Below are positions 17,336 to 30,451 of a stretch of DNA of 64,000 bases, one piece after another. Numbering within the stretch: position 1 is the first letter of the stretch; the number at the start of each line of letters is the position of its first letter. Position numbers and translations under genes: made by a program. Under the pieces are notes generated by a model. It worked only from the letters and a program-made list of their open reading frames with translations, was not told the DNA's origin and made no database searches. Source of the stretch: Tetradesmus obliquus (taxonomy: Eukaryota; Chlorophyta; Chlorophyceae; Sphaeropleales; Scenedesmaceae); contig CP126195.1 in NCBI GenBank assembly GCA_030272155.1, positions 6,307,001-6,371,000 of the forward strand, given 5' to 3'.

Positions 17336-18223
17336 GGGCAGGACAGCAGGCTGCTGTGAGGTAGCCTGTCGGAATCTGGGAGGCGGCGTGCTGCTGCTCA
17401 AAACAGCAAAACAACAAGGCGGCATTGGCTGGTATGTGTGTGCTGCAGTCAGCACAAAGGCTGCAATGAATGATCGTAGGGGTTTGTTCTTTTTAAATAC
17501 ATACACATTGTCGTTGAGCACCTGTAGTTGTGGTATTTATGTGTTGTTATTTTTGAGTAGCTGTAGTTGGTTTGATGTAGTTGATTTATGCGGCGGTATG
17601 CATGCCATTTACACAGGCGGACAGACCCGTCATACCTCACACCTGAAGTTTGGCAACAGAACACATGCATCACTTGACAGCAGTATGTCCTATGACACCA
17701 CTGGTGTTCATTCCATCGTGTTGTTGTGCTTGGAAACAGCAAAGTACTGCCGCGCTGTTGCTGCACAGCAATGTAGCCACGCTGTGGTGCGCAACTTCTG
17801 CTGTGCGCATGCTAATAATGAACAGCTGCAACGTCAGCAGCAGGGTACGTTTACGACTTCATGTCACGTAATGGTAATGTGAGACGCTTGTCAAACTGTT
17901 TTCAAGTGGTGCTGATGTTACACCTTGTGGCTGGCTGACGTGCTTCAGCATGGTGGTGTTTTGGCCCTGTATTTGGCCTCTTGAGTGGCACCGTGCCTGT
18001 GACAGATGCCTGTGACAGATGCTACATCACGTCAGCCTAATACCGGTGTAGCACAGCAGTCTGGCCGTTACAGGTGGTGAAGCTCGTGGCAAATGTAACC
18101 GCACATCACTTCAAGAAACTTTCTGCGGCAATGCGTCACAACTTGTGATGATCAGGCGGCTACAAGGTGCGTCAGCGTTGACTTTAGTGTACACATGTAT
18201 CCAGCTGCCTGTCTGCTGCAGAC
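17336..18223. other. Convergent intergenic region, no gene seen
   Basis: This lies between the 3' ends of the Cys-rich gene (plus) and the ADP-ribosylglycohydrolase gene (minus). It is richer in A and T than its surroundings. No coding exon could be supported. Confidence 0.4.
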
Positions 18224-21200
18224 CTAGCTGCAGGCAGCTGCCCACAGCTTCTCAAACAGCTGCGGCAGCTTCCCTGTCTGCAGGAACCCCGGCCGCTTGA
18301 TGCCCTCGCTGCTGCTGCACCTGCTCAGCACGGGGCCCTTCATGCACTCAGGGATGTCGCCAGCACCCCAATATGCTCCCAGCAGCCCGCCCATGATGGC
18401 TGCGTTGGTGTCAGTGTCGCCGCCGCGCAGCAGCACCTGGCGCAGCGCCTCTTCAAAAGGCAGCGCCAGCGCAAGAGCCCTGCAGGTGCGGCAGTACAGC
18501 AGTACAGCATGTCACACAGTATGGTGACAGTCAAGGCGCTGCGCCCTGCAGAGGCCCGCAAACGGCAAGACACCCACCATCGGTCATGCCATAGTGCAGC
18601 TGTGCAGATTGCGACACACTGGCAGCTGCCGGTCTGTTACGGCGCCGCACCATGGCATGATGCACGTGCTCAGCTTCAGTGAAGCCAAGACTGCTGGTGC
18701 ACTCAAAACTGGGTGCAAGACCAGCTGGCACACATCTACATCTACTGGCAGTTGCGCAACAACAATTTATGCTGGTGGCTGCCAGCCTGGAAGCCCCTCC
18801 TCTTCACTCCTCACTCCAGCCACCCACCAGAAGGTGTGCACGAAGCCCCACATGATGTAGCCCGCCGCATGCTGCACCTCTGAATGCTGGACATGAGGCT
18901 GACGGTAGCGCGCACATCACAAACACACAACAACATCGCAGTGCGAGCACACCGGAGCGGTGCTGCTCTCCTGGCTGCGGTCCAGGCAGGGACCCACTGC
19001 CCACCACCCGCCAGCCACCCACCCACCCACCAACCACCACCCACCAGCCACCCACCCATCAGCCACCCACCACCCACCCACCTGAAGGCATGCACCAAGC
19101 CCCACTTGACGTAGCCTGCTGCATGCTGCACCTCAGGCCCCGGCCCCACTTGATGCACCCCACTAAACATTTCCCAGTGGCTTCTGGCCTCGCAGGGCCC
19201 CAATCATGCACCATCCACCCACCTGAAGGCGTGCACGAAGCCCCACTTGACGTAGCCCGCTGCGTGCTGCACCTCAGGCCCCGGCCCTTCCTGCTGCGCC
19301 TCACCCAGCCAGCCCAGCACAGTGCCCCAGGCAGCAGCAGCCTTGGAGCACGGCGCGGCGCCATCTGCGGGCGCATCGTCATGCTCGCGGCTGGCGCTGC
19401 TGCCAGCGCTGCTGCTGCCAGCGATGCTGCTGCCGCTCGCGCTGCTGGGGTTGCTGCCTGGAAGCGGCCCCTGCAGGAAGTGTGATGTCATGTCAGGGTG
19501 GCAGAGCAGATTTTTATCAGCAGCAGCAGCTTCACGGCTGCTGGATTGCACCATGCAGACTGCGGCATATATGTTGTGCTGCATGGCATGCCAACTACAA
19601 GCATGCCTACTTAGCAGTGCTGCTAGCGGTGCCTGCCTCATCCTAGCCACCAGAGCTGCAGGCCTTCCCACCTGCTGCAGTGCCGCTGCCAGGCCTTGCT
19701 GTAGCCACGCTGTTGCTGCTGCAATGGCACCCTGCGCGTCCCTTGGGTGGTTGATGAGGTGCGCAATGGCCAGGCAGTAGGCGCCAGTGGCAAGCTGCAC
19801 ACCGCATGCATCACATGAGTGAAGTTGGCGTCATGGCCATGGGCCAGCGGCAGCGCACTTTGATGTAACTTGCAGAAGGTGAGTGAGATTGTGCCAGCAG
19901 CATACCGTGTGGCACTGTGTGGAGTACAATTGTGAGGCGCTGAGTGCACACATGTTATGCCTGTTAAGCAACCTGACTGGCTGGCTGCTCAGAGTTGCTC
20001 AGCAGTGTAGGCCATCACCTGCCAGGTACATATAATGCACTCTTCTTCAAAACAACCTGGCAGCAGCTGTGCAAGTATACTCAAAAATCGCCGCACCTGT
20101 GCCGTTTGCTGCGGGTGTGTCAGTGCCGTCTCCGCTGCTGCATTGGCTGCAATGACGTCTGCCGGCTGCCGGCTGCTCCAGATGGCCAGCGGAGTGATGC
20201 GCATCAAGCATCCGTTGGACAGGGAGTCCTGGTTGGCCTGCAGGCCAGCATGACACACATTGTTTGTTAACATGTGCCACATTATATATGTGGGCGGGGG
20301 TCCAGCTTTGCTTGAAGGTGTGCAGCGTGCAGCCTTGCGTTTGCTGTACTTTTTCGCCCTTTCACATGGTCTGTGCGACAGCCTGTCACGGTGATGACTG
20401 TCACCACAGCTGCCAGCAGTTGCGAGCCCATCACTGAAACTGGCACTGCACATGCCACTGCTGGCGCACCTCCGCCGCTGCCGCCTGCATGCGTGCGCCC
20501 AGGCCCTCCACTGATGGCCGCCCCTTGGCCACTGACAGCGCAGCCCTGGTGGTGGTGCCTGCAGCCCATGCAGCACGCGGCGCACACAGCACATTTAGGG
20601 ACAGATGGCAGCAGCACGCTTCACTTGCAGGTCCAGCTGTAAAGCGGCACTTGCTGACACGAAGGATGTGGTGCGCAGCTGTAGAGCACCTGCTGCAGGC
20701 GCCTTTCTAAGCTGCTGGTCACTCAAGCAAACTCGCGCCACACCACTTGGGCTGTTGAGCATAGCGGCGCCAGTGCTGTAACCTCAGGCTGCCGTTGCGG
20801 CTGCTCACAAGTCGAAGGGCGGCGAGGCCAGTATGACAAAGCAGCAGACAAGATATGAAAGCTTTCAATGCAATGCTTGCAGTGCAGCTGCGGCTGCCCA
20901 CCTATATCGAAGGGTGGTGAGGCCAGCCACTTGCCGTACCAGACAGCCACGGCGTCCAGCGGCACAGCACGGCGTGAGGCTGGCGTGTCCATCAGCGCCT
21001 GCGCCATGCACAGCGCCAGCTCGCTGTCGTCCGTCACCTGCAGGAAAAGGACAGGAGAGCGCGCAGCAGGCAGGCAGAGCACAAGTTCTTGGTGAGTTGC
21101 TGGTGAAAAAGTTACCACTGGTAGAGTTATGCACTGCAGGACGCTTGTGGCGATTGCTGTTGGTGTTGTTGCGCGGTGGGATGCGACACATGCATTGTGT

Positions 21201-22213
21201 GGCCGTTGCCATGGCCTGCGCCATGCACAGCGCCAGCTCGCTGTCATTCGTCACCTGCAGGAACAGAGCATGTATGAGTTGCTAGCGGCAAACATTGCTG
21301 GTGCGGATGACATGTGTGTACGCTGCAGGAACTTGATGACAACCGCTGCTGCGCCATGCACAGCGCCAGCTCGCTGTTGTCTGTCACAGCAGGAACAGAG
21401 CATACTATGTGAGCATACTAAACTAAATATATGAGTTGCTCGCTGCAAGCATTGCTGGTGCGGATGCACATGTGCGTACACTGCAGGAAGTTGATGACAA
21501 CCGCTGCTGCGGCTGCTGCAGGGTGAGATGCCGCGGCTGCGCACGCAGTGTGTAGGCATGCTAGCCTTTGTTGCAGCAGCTGCCAGGCAATGCCTGGGTG
21601 TATCTATGTCACAGATAGTATCTGGCCAGCAGGCTGTGCGCTGCCAGCAGGCCCCCACCTGGCCTGGCCCTACTTCCCACACGCCGCCTCCTGGCATCTT
21701 CAGTGCTGCCTCCACCTGCAACGGCAGCCAAAGTCAGCAGCTAACCGTCACACCTACAGTGTGTTTGCTGAGCCAAGGTAGTTCTGAAAATGTCACACAG
21801 CATGCCGCTGCTGGCGAACCCTACTGACCCAGTGCCAGCAATTGACGTGGCTGCTGCTGACGCTGCTGCTGCACTGGCAGAACCTCAGCAAGAAGGTAGC
21901 ACCACTGGTTTCAGCTGGATCCCAGCATCATACTATTAGGCAGCCAGGGCACAAATAGCATATAACTTGCTGAATACATTGCAGCATATGCTGTTGAAAC
22001 TGGTCTGCTGTACTACACAGGCATGCATGCAGCGAAGTCGGATGCAGACAGATGCTATTATTGTGCTGTCAGGCTGTGCCTGGCACACGCTGCCAGTGAG
22101 CGCACCTCTGCCTCTGTCGGCATGCGGTAGATGAACTCCAGCACAGCGCCTGCTGCATCGCCCACACATGCACCCAGCAGGGACCCGTATGCTGCATCTG
22201 CTGCTGCATCCAT
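18224..22213 (-). CDS. ADP-ribosylglycohydrolase (DraG/ARH family)
   Basis: Eight exons in gene order: 22213-22106, 21715-21659, 21037-20902, 20558-20470, 20237-20097, 19794-19672, 19470-19223 and 18479-18224. All phases match; 385 residues. Family motifs appear in the expected order: GACVGDAAGAVLEF near the start, TDDSELAL (metal-binding TDD), SPPFDIG running into TTTRAALSVAKG across the exon 3/4 junction, DSLSNGCLMRITPLAIW, and the C-terminal GGDTDTNAAIMGGLLGA with the second metal-binding DTD. All binuclear Mg-site positions are present, so the enzyme should be active in removing ADP-ribose from proteins or small molecules. No targeting peptide is obvious. An acidic/Ser-rich insert lies in exon 7. 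Exon 4 is short and easily missed; it is supported by phase and by the family order. Exons 3 and 7 have echo copies. Confidence 0.88.
18815..19290 (-). repeat. Donor-edge array of ADPRH exon 7, three copies
   Basis: The exon end VQHAAGYVKWGFVHAFR with GTGGGTGG donor (19222) recurs with donors near 19080 (KWGLVHAFR) and 18828 (diverged, IMWGFVHTF). The downstream sequence of each copy is an extended run of GGTGGGTGG units. Confidence 0.85.
20805..20940 (-). repeat. Duplicated end of ADPRH exon 3
   Basis: The exon end LASPPFDI followed by GTGGGCAGCCG (donor 20901) is repeated about 80 bp downstream as LASPPFD followed by TTGTGAGCAGCCG. Phase and the family order favour the first as the real end, because only it gives PFDIG joined to TTTRAAL. 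Confidence 0.75.
20990..21395 (-). repeat. Acceptor-edge array of ADPRH exon 3, three copies
   Basis: The exon start CAG-GTGACGGACGACAGCG, encoding VTDDSELALCMAQA, has upstream copies beginning near 21254 (VTNDSELALCMAQA) and 21387 (VTDNSELALCMAQ, with a shortened acceptor). The spacings are about 217 and 130 bp. Only the copy at 21037 continues into the rest of the exon. Confidence 0.85.
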
Positions 22214-23007
22214 GCTGGCTGATACGCACGTACGTGCACACGCGTGTGCACAGCCTGCTGGCGGAGCTGCGTGCTGTGTGTCAGAGGTGCCTGCATTGCA
22301 TAGCCCATTGGTTGCCTTGATGATGTTATACATGAACCAAGCACTGCAGACGTGTGCATGGCTTGCGCATGTAGCAGAGCTTGTTGGTCAACTTGAATGC
22401 ATCCAGTACATGACAGTACAGCATGTGCAGCAGCATTGCTGTGGCTAGCACAATCGGTGATAATTTGTGCCAACTTACAGGTAGCGATTTTGTTTATGAA
22501 TTAGTTGGCAGAGGGACCTTGTGGTAGCAGCTCCCTGCTGAACTTCTGTGAGTTGAACTGCAGAGGCCGGCCTTGCACACCACAGCATAACACCAAAAGA
22601 ACTCGATTCTTTAAAGCATTTGTTTTTCCAGCAAACAGTTTGCAACCTGCAGTGTTGGAGCCAGTTGCCAGGTTTCGGAGCAGGGTGTGCCAAGCAATGC
22701 GTTGCACGCTTCCAGGCTATACGTGTCAGCCCGCCCAGGCTGACGTGCTTGCTTGCATTGTAAGTGAGAGTTTAGACACATATATGATGAACGGGCATTC
22801 CACGAACGTCGCATACGTGCCGTCAACTCGTGGAAGCGTTGTTTGCAGGCCTGATCCTTGCAGTAAGACATCTCAGAGCTGTGAAGTTAGCTAATTGCAC
22901 GGCTGCTGCGTCGCGTTCGTTACCAGCACAACAATCTCGGGCCAGCAGTAGATGCTCCCCATGATCCCGCCAGCATAGGCGTCCAGCGCTTGTTTCATAT
23001 ACATAAA
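22214..23007. promoter_or_regulatory. Divergent intergenic region
   Basis: The 794 bp between the start codons of the ADP-ribosylglycohydrolase (minus) and phosphate acetyltransferase (plus) genes should contain both promoters. An A/T-rich part (ATATACATAAA) lies directly before the plus-strand ATG. No known element was recognised. Confidence 0.4.
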
Positions 23008-25102
23008 ATGCTTTCAGGAAGTGCGTTGCTCAAGTTTGGTAGCCCGTTGGCTACCCAGCTTGGAGCCCTCAGCGTGGTCAGGTCGCACCTGCTGTCCAGC
23101 CTTCAGAGCAGTGGCTTGCTGTCCCGCTCGTTCGCCTCGGGCAGCAAAGGCAACGGCAGGCACTCCAGTGTGTACATCACCGACACAGATGGCAACGTGG
23201 CTGCCAATACACCGCTGCTGCTTGGGCTTGTCAATTACTTTGAGGTGGGGCGCGCAGGGTGCTGCTCCTGTTGCATTTGAACAATCGGCACAGGCGCGTT
23301 GACCTTCTGCAGTTACAAAGCACAGAGCATAGATAATGCTCATAGATGCACCCTTGTGGCACACAGCATCTGCAGCTGATAGCATATTCAGCGATGTATT
23401 GTGCAGTTTGTAGCAGCAGTACATGCTGTACTGCTTCCCAGCAGACATGCTTGCAGGAGCAGCTCCTGCAGTGTGCGCAGGCTGCCTAGTGGATGTAAAC
23501 AGCAGCGCATCAGTAAACAGTAAGTAGCAGCAAGCCAACATACATCCTGAGCTCAGCAGCCGCATCCCGACCCATAATGCACATCCTCATCACCACACCA
23601 TCGCACGCTACTCAGCAGCTGCACATGGTGCACTGTCCTGCAATCTCTGCTGCAAATGTTGTTGTTTATGCTCAAAGAGTATGCAGTTGTATAGCAGCGC
23701 TGGCGCAAGCGTCAGCAGCCCCGTGCAGTGCTTTCAAGGGTTGCTGTCTGTTGCCTTTTGCCCTGCAGTTACACCTGCTCTTGCGCTGCCCCTCGCGCTC
23801 TGCCTCTGTCCCTACTTCTGTCGCCAGCGCACATTTTTGCATCTGCTAATCTCACCAGCACACAGCAACACACTTATAACACACACACTCCGTCTGCTGC
23901 CCCCCTGCAGCGCCACCTGCCCTTTGTGGGCTACTTTGCGCCAATCGGCGGCAGCGCCAACCCCGACAGCGGCAGCCACCCCATGGACAGGCACCTGAAG
24001 CTGGTGCACGACACCTTTGAGCTCAAGTATAATGTGAAGCAGGTGAATGAGATGGGGTGGGGGTGGGCATGGGGGCGGGTGTGTGTGGAGGGGCAGGTTG
24101 TGGTTAATTTGTGTGGGCGGCTGGGATGTGGGTGGGGTGGGGCAGCTTGCACAGCAGAGCAAAGGGGCGGTGCAGGTCCTTGGCAGGTGAGCAGCAGCAG
24201 CAGCAGCAATGTGCAGCGCACCGACAGCGGCAGCCACCCCATGGACAGGCACCTCAAGCTGGTGCATGACACCTTTGAGCTCAAGTATGATGTGAAGCAG
24301 GTGGGGGTGCAGCAAGTTGTGCCGGGGTTGTGGGTGGGTGGTTTGCGCTTGAGGGCTGTGTCTGCTGTTGTGCACGACACCTTCGAGCTCAAGTACGATG
24401 TGAAGCAGGTGGGGGGTGCAGCAGGTTGTGCTGCGTTTGTGGGTGGGTGCATCGAGCTTGGGGGCTGTGTCTGCTGATGCGCATGAGCTCAAGTACGATG
24501 GGAAGCAGGTGGAGGCCGGGGGAGGGGTGGGGGCACTGCAAGCTCGTGTGTCAAACAACAAACGTATACGGCTCCTGGATCATTTGTGAAGGGGCAGCAG
24601 CGCAGCTTGCGACGCAGGTGCGCAGCGCTGGCGCAGCGTCGCGTGTGGGTGGGGTGCGGGGGAGCAGCGGCAGCTGCGCAGCACAGCATGGCGTGAAGCA
24701 GGTGTGGTGCGGGGGCACTGCATGTGTGTGCGTGGGGCAAGAGTGTAAAGGCAGCGGCACAGCCCAGCAGGGTGGGAGGCAGGTGGCGTTAAAGTCCACA
24801 CGCTCTGCAGTTGGAGGGTGCGCCTGAGGAGGAGGCTGTGCTTTGGGTGGCAGCAGCGCACCTGCGGCTGTGCATTCTGCTAGATTGCAGTATGTACTAT
24901 CACTCATGTCCATGCAACTGCAGATGATGGGTGTGCCTGAGGAGGAGGCAGAGAGGCTGGTGGCGGCAGCGCGCCTGCGGCCGTGCATTGGTTGCTGCGT
25001 TCGCTGCTTGTGCCTTGATACACTAACTCATCGCATCTCTGGCAACATTGCAATTGCAGATGATGGGTGTGCCGGAGGAGGAGGCTGTGCGGCTGATGGC
25101 TG

Positions 25103-25149
<47 letters not shown>

Positions 25150-28100
25150 CAACAACACAAAGACCGCCGCCTAACTACATCTTGTCATGCCATTTGCAGA
25201 TGATGGGTTTGCCGGAGGAGGAGGCGGTGCGGCTGGGGGCTGCGGGACTGCTGCTGCATATGTAACAACAAGATATTCCCTTTATCGACATTCTTTTGTG
25301 CTGTCTGCTTATGTACAAAACGCAGATGATGGGTGTGCCTGAGGAGGAGGCGGTGCGGCTGGTGGCTGCAGGGCAGCGCGCGGAGCTGCTGGACCGCGTG
25401 TACGCCTCCTTCACCGCCTACAAGGAGATGCACGACATGGTCATCGTGCATGGCACAGGCGTAGGTGAGCGAGCGCTGCTGCACTGTGGGCATTGCAAGT
25501 GATGGCAGCAAGAACAGCTGCGCGTCTAGTGCCGCATGGCTGGCAGTGCAGGGTTGACTGCAGGGGCAATTGCACGCCTTGTACATGCATGCCGCAGCGC
25601 TGCAGGGTGCAGAAGGGCACAGCGCACTGCCTGCATGTGGTGGCAGCTGCGGATGTGGCGGTTTGGATACGTAAGCAGGCTCTTCACGGCATACAGAGAG
25701 ATGCACGACGTGGTCATGCACGGCACAGGCGTGGGTGAGCGGGTGCTGATATACATGGATGCAAATTATTGATGGCTTATGGGGGACGGAAACCAGCTGC
25801 GCACCTGACACAATGCTGCAATCAGCGATGCAGTGCTGGTGGTGCAAGGGTGTTGGCGGTGCAGCAGCTATGCACAGTGTGCGGAAGTGCCGCAGCGCTG
25901 CGGGTGCAGAGGGCGCAGTGCGCGCCGCGTGCAGGCGGCCGCTGCTGCGCCGGCGGCAGTGTGTGTATGCATGCGGGGCGTCAGCGCAGCAAACTCAGCA
26001 TACTGCTGCTGCCCCTGGTGTGGCCTTGTGCAGGCAGCGGCAGGAGCGTGCCTGACCTTCAGGCAGCACTCACTTGCAGGACTGCAGACCACAGCTCCAC
26101 TGCACGCCGGTTGTCATCTACTCACTCCATGCGGACCAACCATGCTTACATGCTTCGAGCTGTGTAGTATTGTTTCGAACCTGTCACCCTGCGTGGCACA
26201 CTGCAGGCAGCGGCAACCGCAACGCTACCCACTCTCCTGCACTGCTACCTCAACTTCCTGCCGCTGCCCCTGCTGTGGCCTTGTGCAGGCAGCGGCAAGC
26301 TTGACGCTGAGATCGCGTCTGCCATCTCCAGCGCCGCCATCATCACCTGCGCTGCGGCATCACCCTGCAATCACGCCTGGGGTTTGAGTTGTTGGTTTGT
26401 ACAACACCTGTCCGCTCGCGCGGCGTCCTGCCGGCAGCAGCAAGCTGGCTTCGATTATTATGGCTCCACAACACCTGCATTGCTGACTCCATATTGGTTG
26501 CACCTCTGCGTGTTGCCGCAGGCAGTGGCAAGCTTGACGCTGAGATCGCGTCCGCCATCTCCAGCCCCGCCATCATCACCTGCCAGGCCAAGGACCAGAG
26601 CCTGGCAGACCTCAAGCGCAAGATTCTGCTCAAGAAGGCGCTGCTGGACGACCACAAGGTGCGCCGCAGCCATAGGGTTGTGCGCTGTTTTGTGCGACTT
26701 TGTAAAGATGGACAGTTGTGTTGCAGGTTGTGTTGCGTGGCTGTGTTGCAGTTGCTGAAGAAGGCGCTGCTGTCAGACTATAAGGTGCGCCGCGATGAGC
26801 AGTGATGTAAAAGGAGGAGTACAGTAGCTGCACAGTCAGCACCTTCAAGCAATGCGTGACCTGCAGACCCCGCCAAACGGCTCCTGATGCCCCCAGTGGC
26901 TGTCATGCAGGCACCGCAGTCATACACCTGACATGCCATGTGTGTGGCTGTAGAGTTTGGCAGTGTGTGCAAAGTGCTCAAGAGCCGCCGCTGCTGATGG
27001 GCAAGAGGCAACAGCAGGCATGGCGCATGCCGCGGCAGCGCATGTATGTTAGTACGTACGTACTGCTGTGCGCAGCAATTGCAGAAGGGGTGGTGGTGGT
27101 GGTGAGGGGGGTTTGGGGTGTAGCAGCTGCATGCTTCTCTGTGTTCCTTTTTGCATTTAACACGCCAAGCAGCACAAGTGGAGCCTCGTATGTGTACGCA
27201 TTTGTCTGAGCAACAGTGCTGCTCTGTGTTGCTAGTTGCCACCCTTGGTGTGTATGCTGTAACTCAGCTGCCATTGCCCTGCGGCGCCCATCTCCTGCCC
27301 CTGGCTCTGCCCCTGCCCCCTGCACCTGCCGCCTGCAGATCCCTCAGCTTGGTGTGTGCCTGAACAAGGTGCCGCTGTTTGACCGCAACATCACGATGGC
27401 GCAGATCAAGAACAAGTGAGGCCGGCTGCTTTCTAGTTGCATACTTGCGGCCTGCACCATGCTTGGTTGCTCGCTCAACGCTTTATTGCCAAAGCGCAGA
27501 AAATCACCCAGCACCCAGCAGCAGCAGCACTGCAGCGCTTCCAGCAAAGGGCGGCCGTGTGCACAAGTCACAGGCATAGTGACTTGGGCGCTGCTGGCAG
27601 CACCATGCCAATATGTTTTGCCGTCTTCTGCTGTCTCAGCGGCTGCGCAGGGCCTGCTGCTGCATGCCTGCCCCAGGAACACCTTCACAACGGCATGGGG
27701 TTCCTGCTTAACACTGCCCGCCCGATCATGCCCGCGGTGTTGCGCGCCCAGCGCATTGTGCTGTGCGCCATCCATCATGCTGAATTACTTGTTTGTGCCA
27801 AACGATTGGCGTTGTGCTCAACTGCCCGCTGCAGGCTGGCCGAGGAGGGCCTCCCGCTGCTGGGCGCGTTCCCTGAGGACGCCATGCTGCGGGGGGTGCG
27901 GCTGGACGAGGTGCTGCCAGCGCTGGAGGCGCAGCGCATGTTCGGCAGCAACGTGGTGCTAGACCAGGTGCGGCGCTGGCAACACGTTTTGAAAGCATGT
28001 GTCGTTGTGGTGTTGGCTTGTGTGATCGTGGTGTTAGCTGTGGTGTGAGCCCGCCACAACCTCACTGCCGTGTTCGATGTTCGGTAGCAACGTGGTGCTG

Positions 28101-30420
28101 GACCAGGTGCGGCGGTAATGTGTTGCGTGTTTGATAGCGTGCGTCATTGTGGTGTTGGCTGTGGTGATAAAAGTGCCAAGCGTGGTGCTGGACCAGGTGC
28201 GACGGTGAAACAGGAGTACAGCACAGTGCATATGCCTTGCGTATGTGGCCAACCAGCTCCAGGCTCATCTGCTGCTTGCCTGGCCCTTTGCTTGTGTGTT
28301 TGCTTTGTTTGCTTGAGCGCGGCAGGAAATTGATACAGCATAGCGTCAGGCTCATTTATCACTGCGTGTGCCTCTCTGCTCAATTGCCTGCTTGCCTGCG
28401 TAATGTTAGGCTGCCTGCAGGATTTGATTTGGCGGTCGCGGGCGAACATGGAACACTTCAGTCTTCAGTCTTTGGCAGCAGCGTGGCGCTAGACAAGGTG
28501 CAGCGCGGGAAGACTTTACTACAGCAATGTGGAAGCTGCCAGCCAGCTAGCCTCTCTGTTCACATGCTTGCTTGCTATGTATATTGACTGCAGGCGCACA
28601 GCACGGTATGCGTGGTCTGCCAGCGCGCGGCTCATATATTGCTGTGTGCGCCCCTCTGCTTGCTTGCTGTCTGCTTGTTATACCTGTAACTACTGCCTGA
28701 TTTCCATGACAAGTGCAGGAGTACATCGCGGTATGCATATCCAGCTAGCGCGGGGCTCAGTCCACAGCTGTGCCTGCCGCTCTGCTTGCTTTCCAAACCG
28801 ACTGCAGGAGTACAGCGCGGTGTACGTGGCCAGCCAGCGCCCGGAGGAGCTGCTGCTGTGCCTTACACTCTGCTTGCATACGTCTTGCCTGCTGTGCACA
28901 GGAGTGCGACGGCAACCTGTGTTTCCAGCCAGCAGCTGGCTTATCTACTAGTGCGCCTATGCATCTGCTCAAGTATGCGCTCAACACTTGCTTGCTTGCT
29001 TTTGCTTGCGCGTGCTTGCCCTGCAGGAGTACAGCGCAGTGTACGTGGCCAGCCAGCGCCTGGAGGAGCTGCTATGCCTGGCCCTACCAAACGTTAAAAG
29101 GCTCTTAACTGCTGAGGTGCCTGTTGTTCTGCTTGCTTGCTTGCTCGCCTGCTTGCATTGCAGGAGTACAGCGCGGTGTACATGCCAGCCAGCGCCTGGA
29201 GGAGCTGCTGCTGCGCCTGTCCCTCTGTTCACTTGCGTGCTCACTTGCCTGCTTGCTTGCCTGCTCAACATCATCTCCAGGAGTACAGCGCGGTGTACAT
29301 GCCAGTCAGCGCCTGGAGGAGCTGCTGCTGCGCCTGCCCCTCTGTTCACTTGCGTGCTCACTTGTCCACCTGCCTGTTTGCTTGCGTCTTAAACATTGAC
29401 TGCAGGAGTACAGCGCGGTGTACGTGGCCAGCCAGCGCCTGGAGGAGCTGCTGCTGTGCCTGCCCTTCTGCTGACTTGCTTGCTTAATTGCGCACTTATC
29501 CACTTGCCTGCTTGCTTGCTTTGAAAACATTGACTGCAGGAGTACAGCGCGGTGTACGTGGCCAGCCAGCGCCTGGAGGAGCTGCTGGAGCTGATGGCCA
29601 GCGACGGTGACACGCGGCCCCTGGTGGTCACCAGCAGGGACAGGCTGGACATCGTGCTGGGGCTGCTGGCCAGCCAGGTGGGTTGGGGCGGTCATGTTGT
29701 TACTTCTGTTGTTATACGACAATCTGTGACAAGCACATAGACCAGCGGGGACCCGCGGCCCCTGGTGGTCACCAGCAGGGACAGGCTGGACATCGTGCTG
29801 GGGCTGCTGGCCAGCCAAGTCGGGCGAGGTTTGTGGTGTTGTTTCTGGAGTGCTGGCGACTAGCAGAGTGGGCAGAGCAATGTGGCTGCTTGTTAGTGCT
29901 TCAAAGTTGCAAGGGATGCTTCGACGCTTGTGCAACCCAGCTGCATCCGCCATATGCTGCAGCTTCTTGACGTTGGTGCTGCATGCCCAGCGTCTGCGAC
30001 AAGCTGACGCGTCGTGCAAGCTCATACCCGACTCCCGTTGCTGCTGCTGCTGCTGCCGCCAGGTCAGCATTGCGGGGCCCAGTGTGGCAGGCATCCTGCT
30101 CACACATGCAGGCGGCTCAACCAACCGCACCTACGCACAGTGAGTACGGCAACAGCAGCAACTGCTGTAGACGATTGCGCTGCTGCCGTCGTTGTAGCCA
30201 CCGATGGTGCTGGTAGTGGCGTAGGTGCTTGCAGTATTTCACAAGCAGCAGATTTGCATCCCCCGCAACTGCAGCACCGCCTGCGCATCGGCTAGCATAC
30301 AGCAAGTGCCTGCTGCTGCCTGCTGCTGCGCAGCTCGCTGCTGCTGCTGCATATGTTTGAGGGCCTTGCCAAGGGCTACCAGGGCTCACTATTGGGTAGT
30401 CAAGGCAAGATTTGTGCTGC

Positions 30421-30451
<31 letters not shown>

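Noticed and set aside
28700..29560. Regularly spaced repeats reminiscent of a CRISPR array
   Set aside because: The units are copies of a coding exon start with a splice acceptor, the spacers are CTTG-rich and alike, and the context is a eukaryotic gene.
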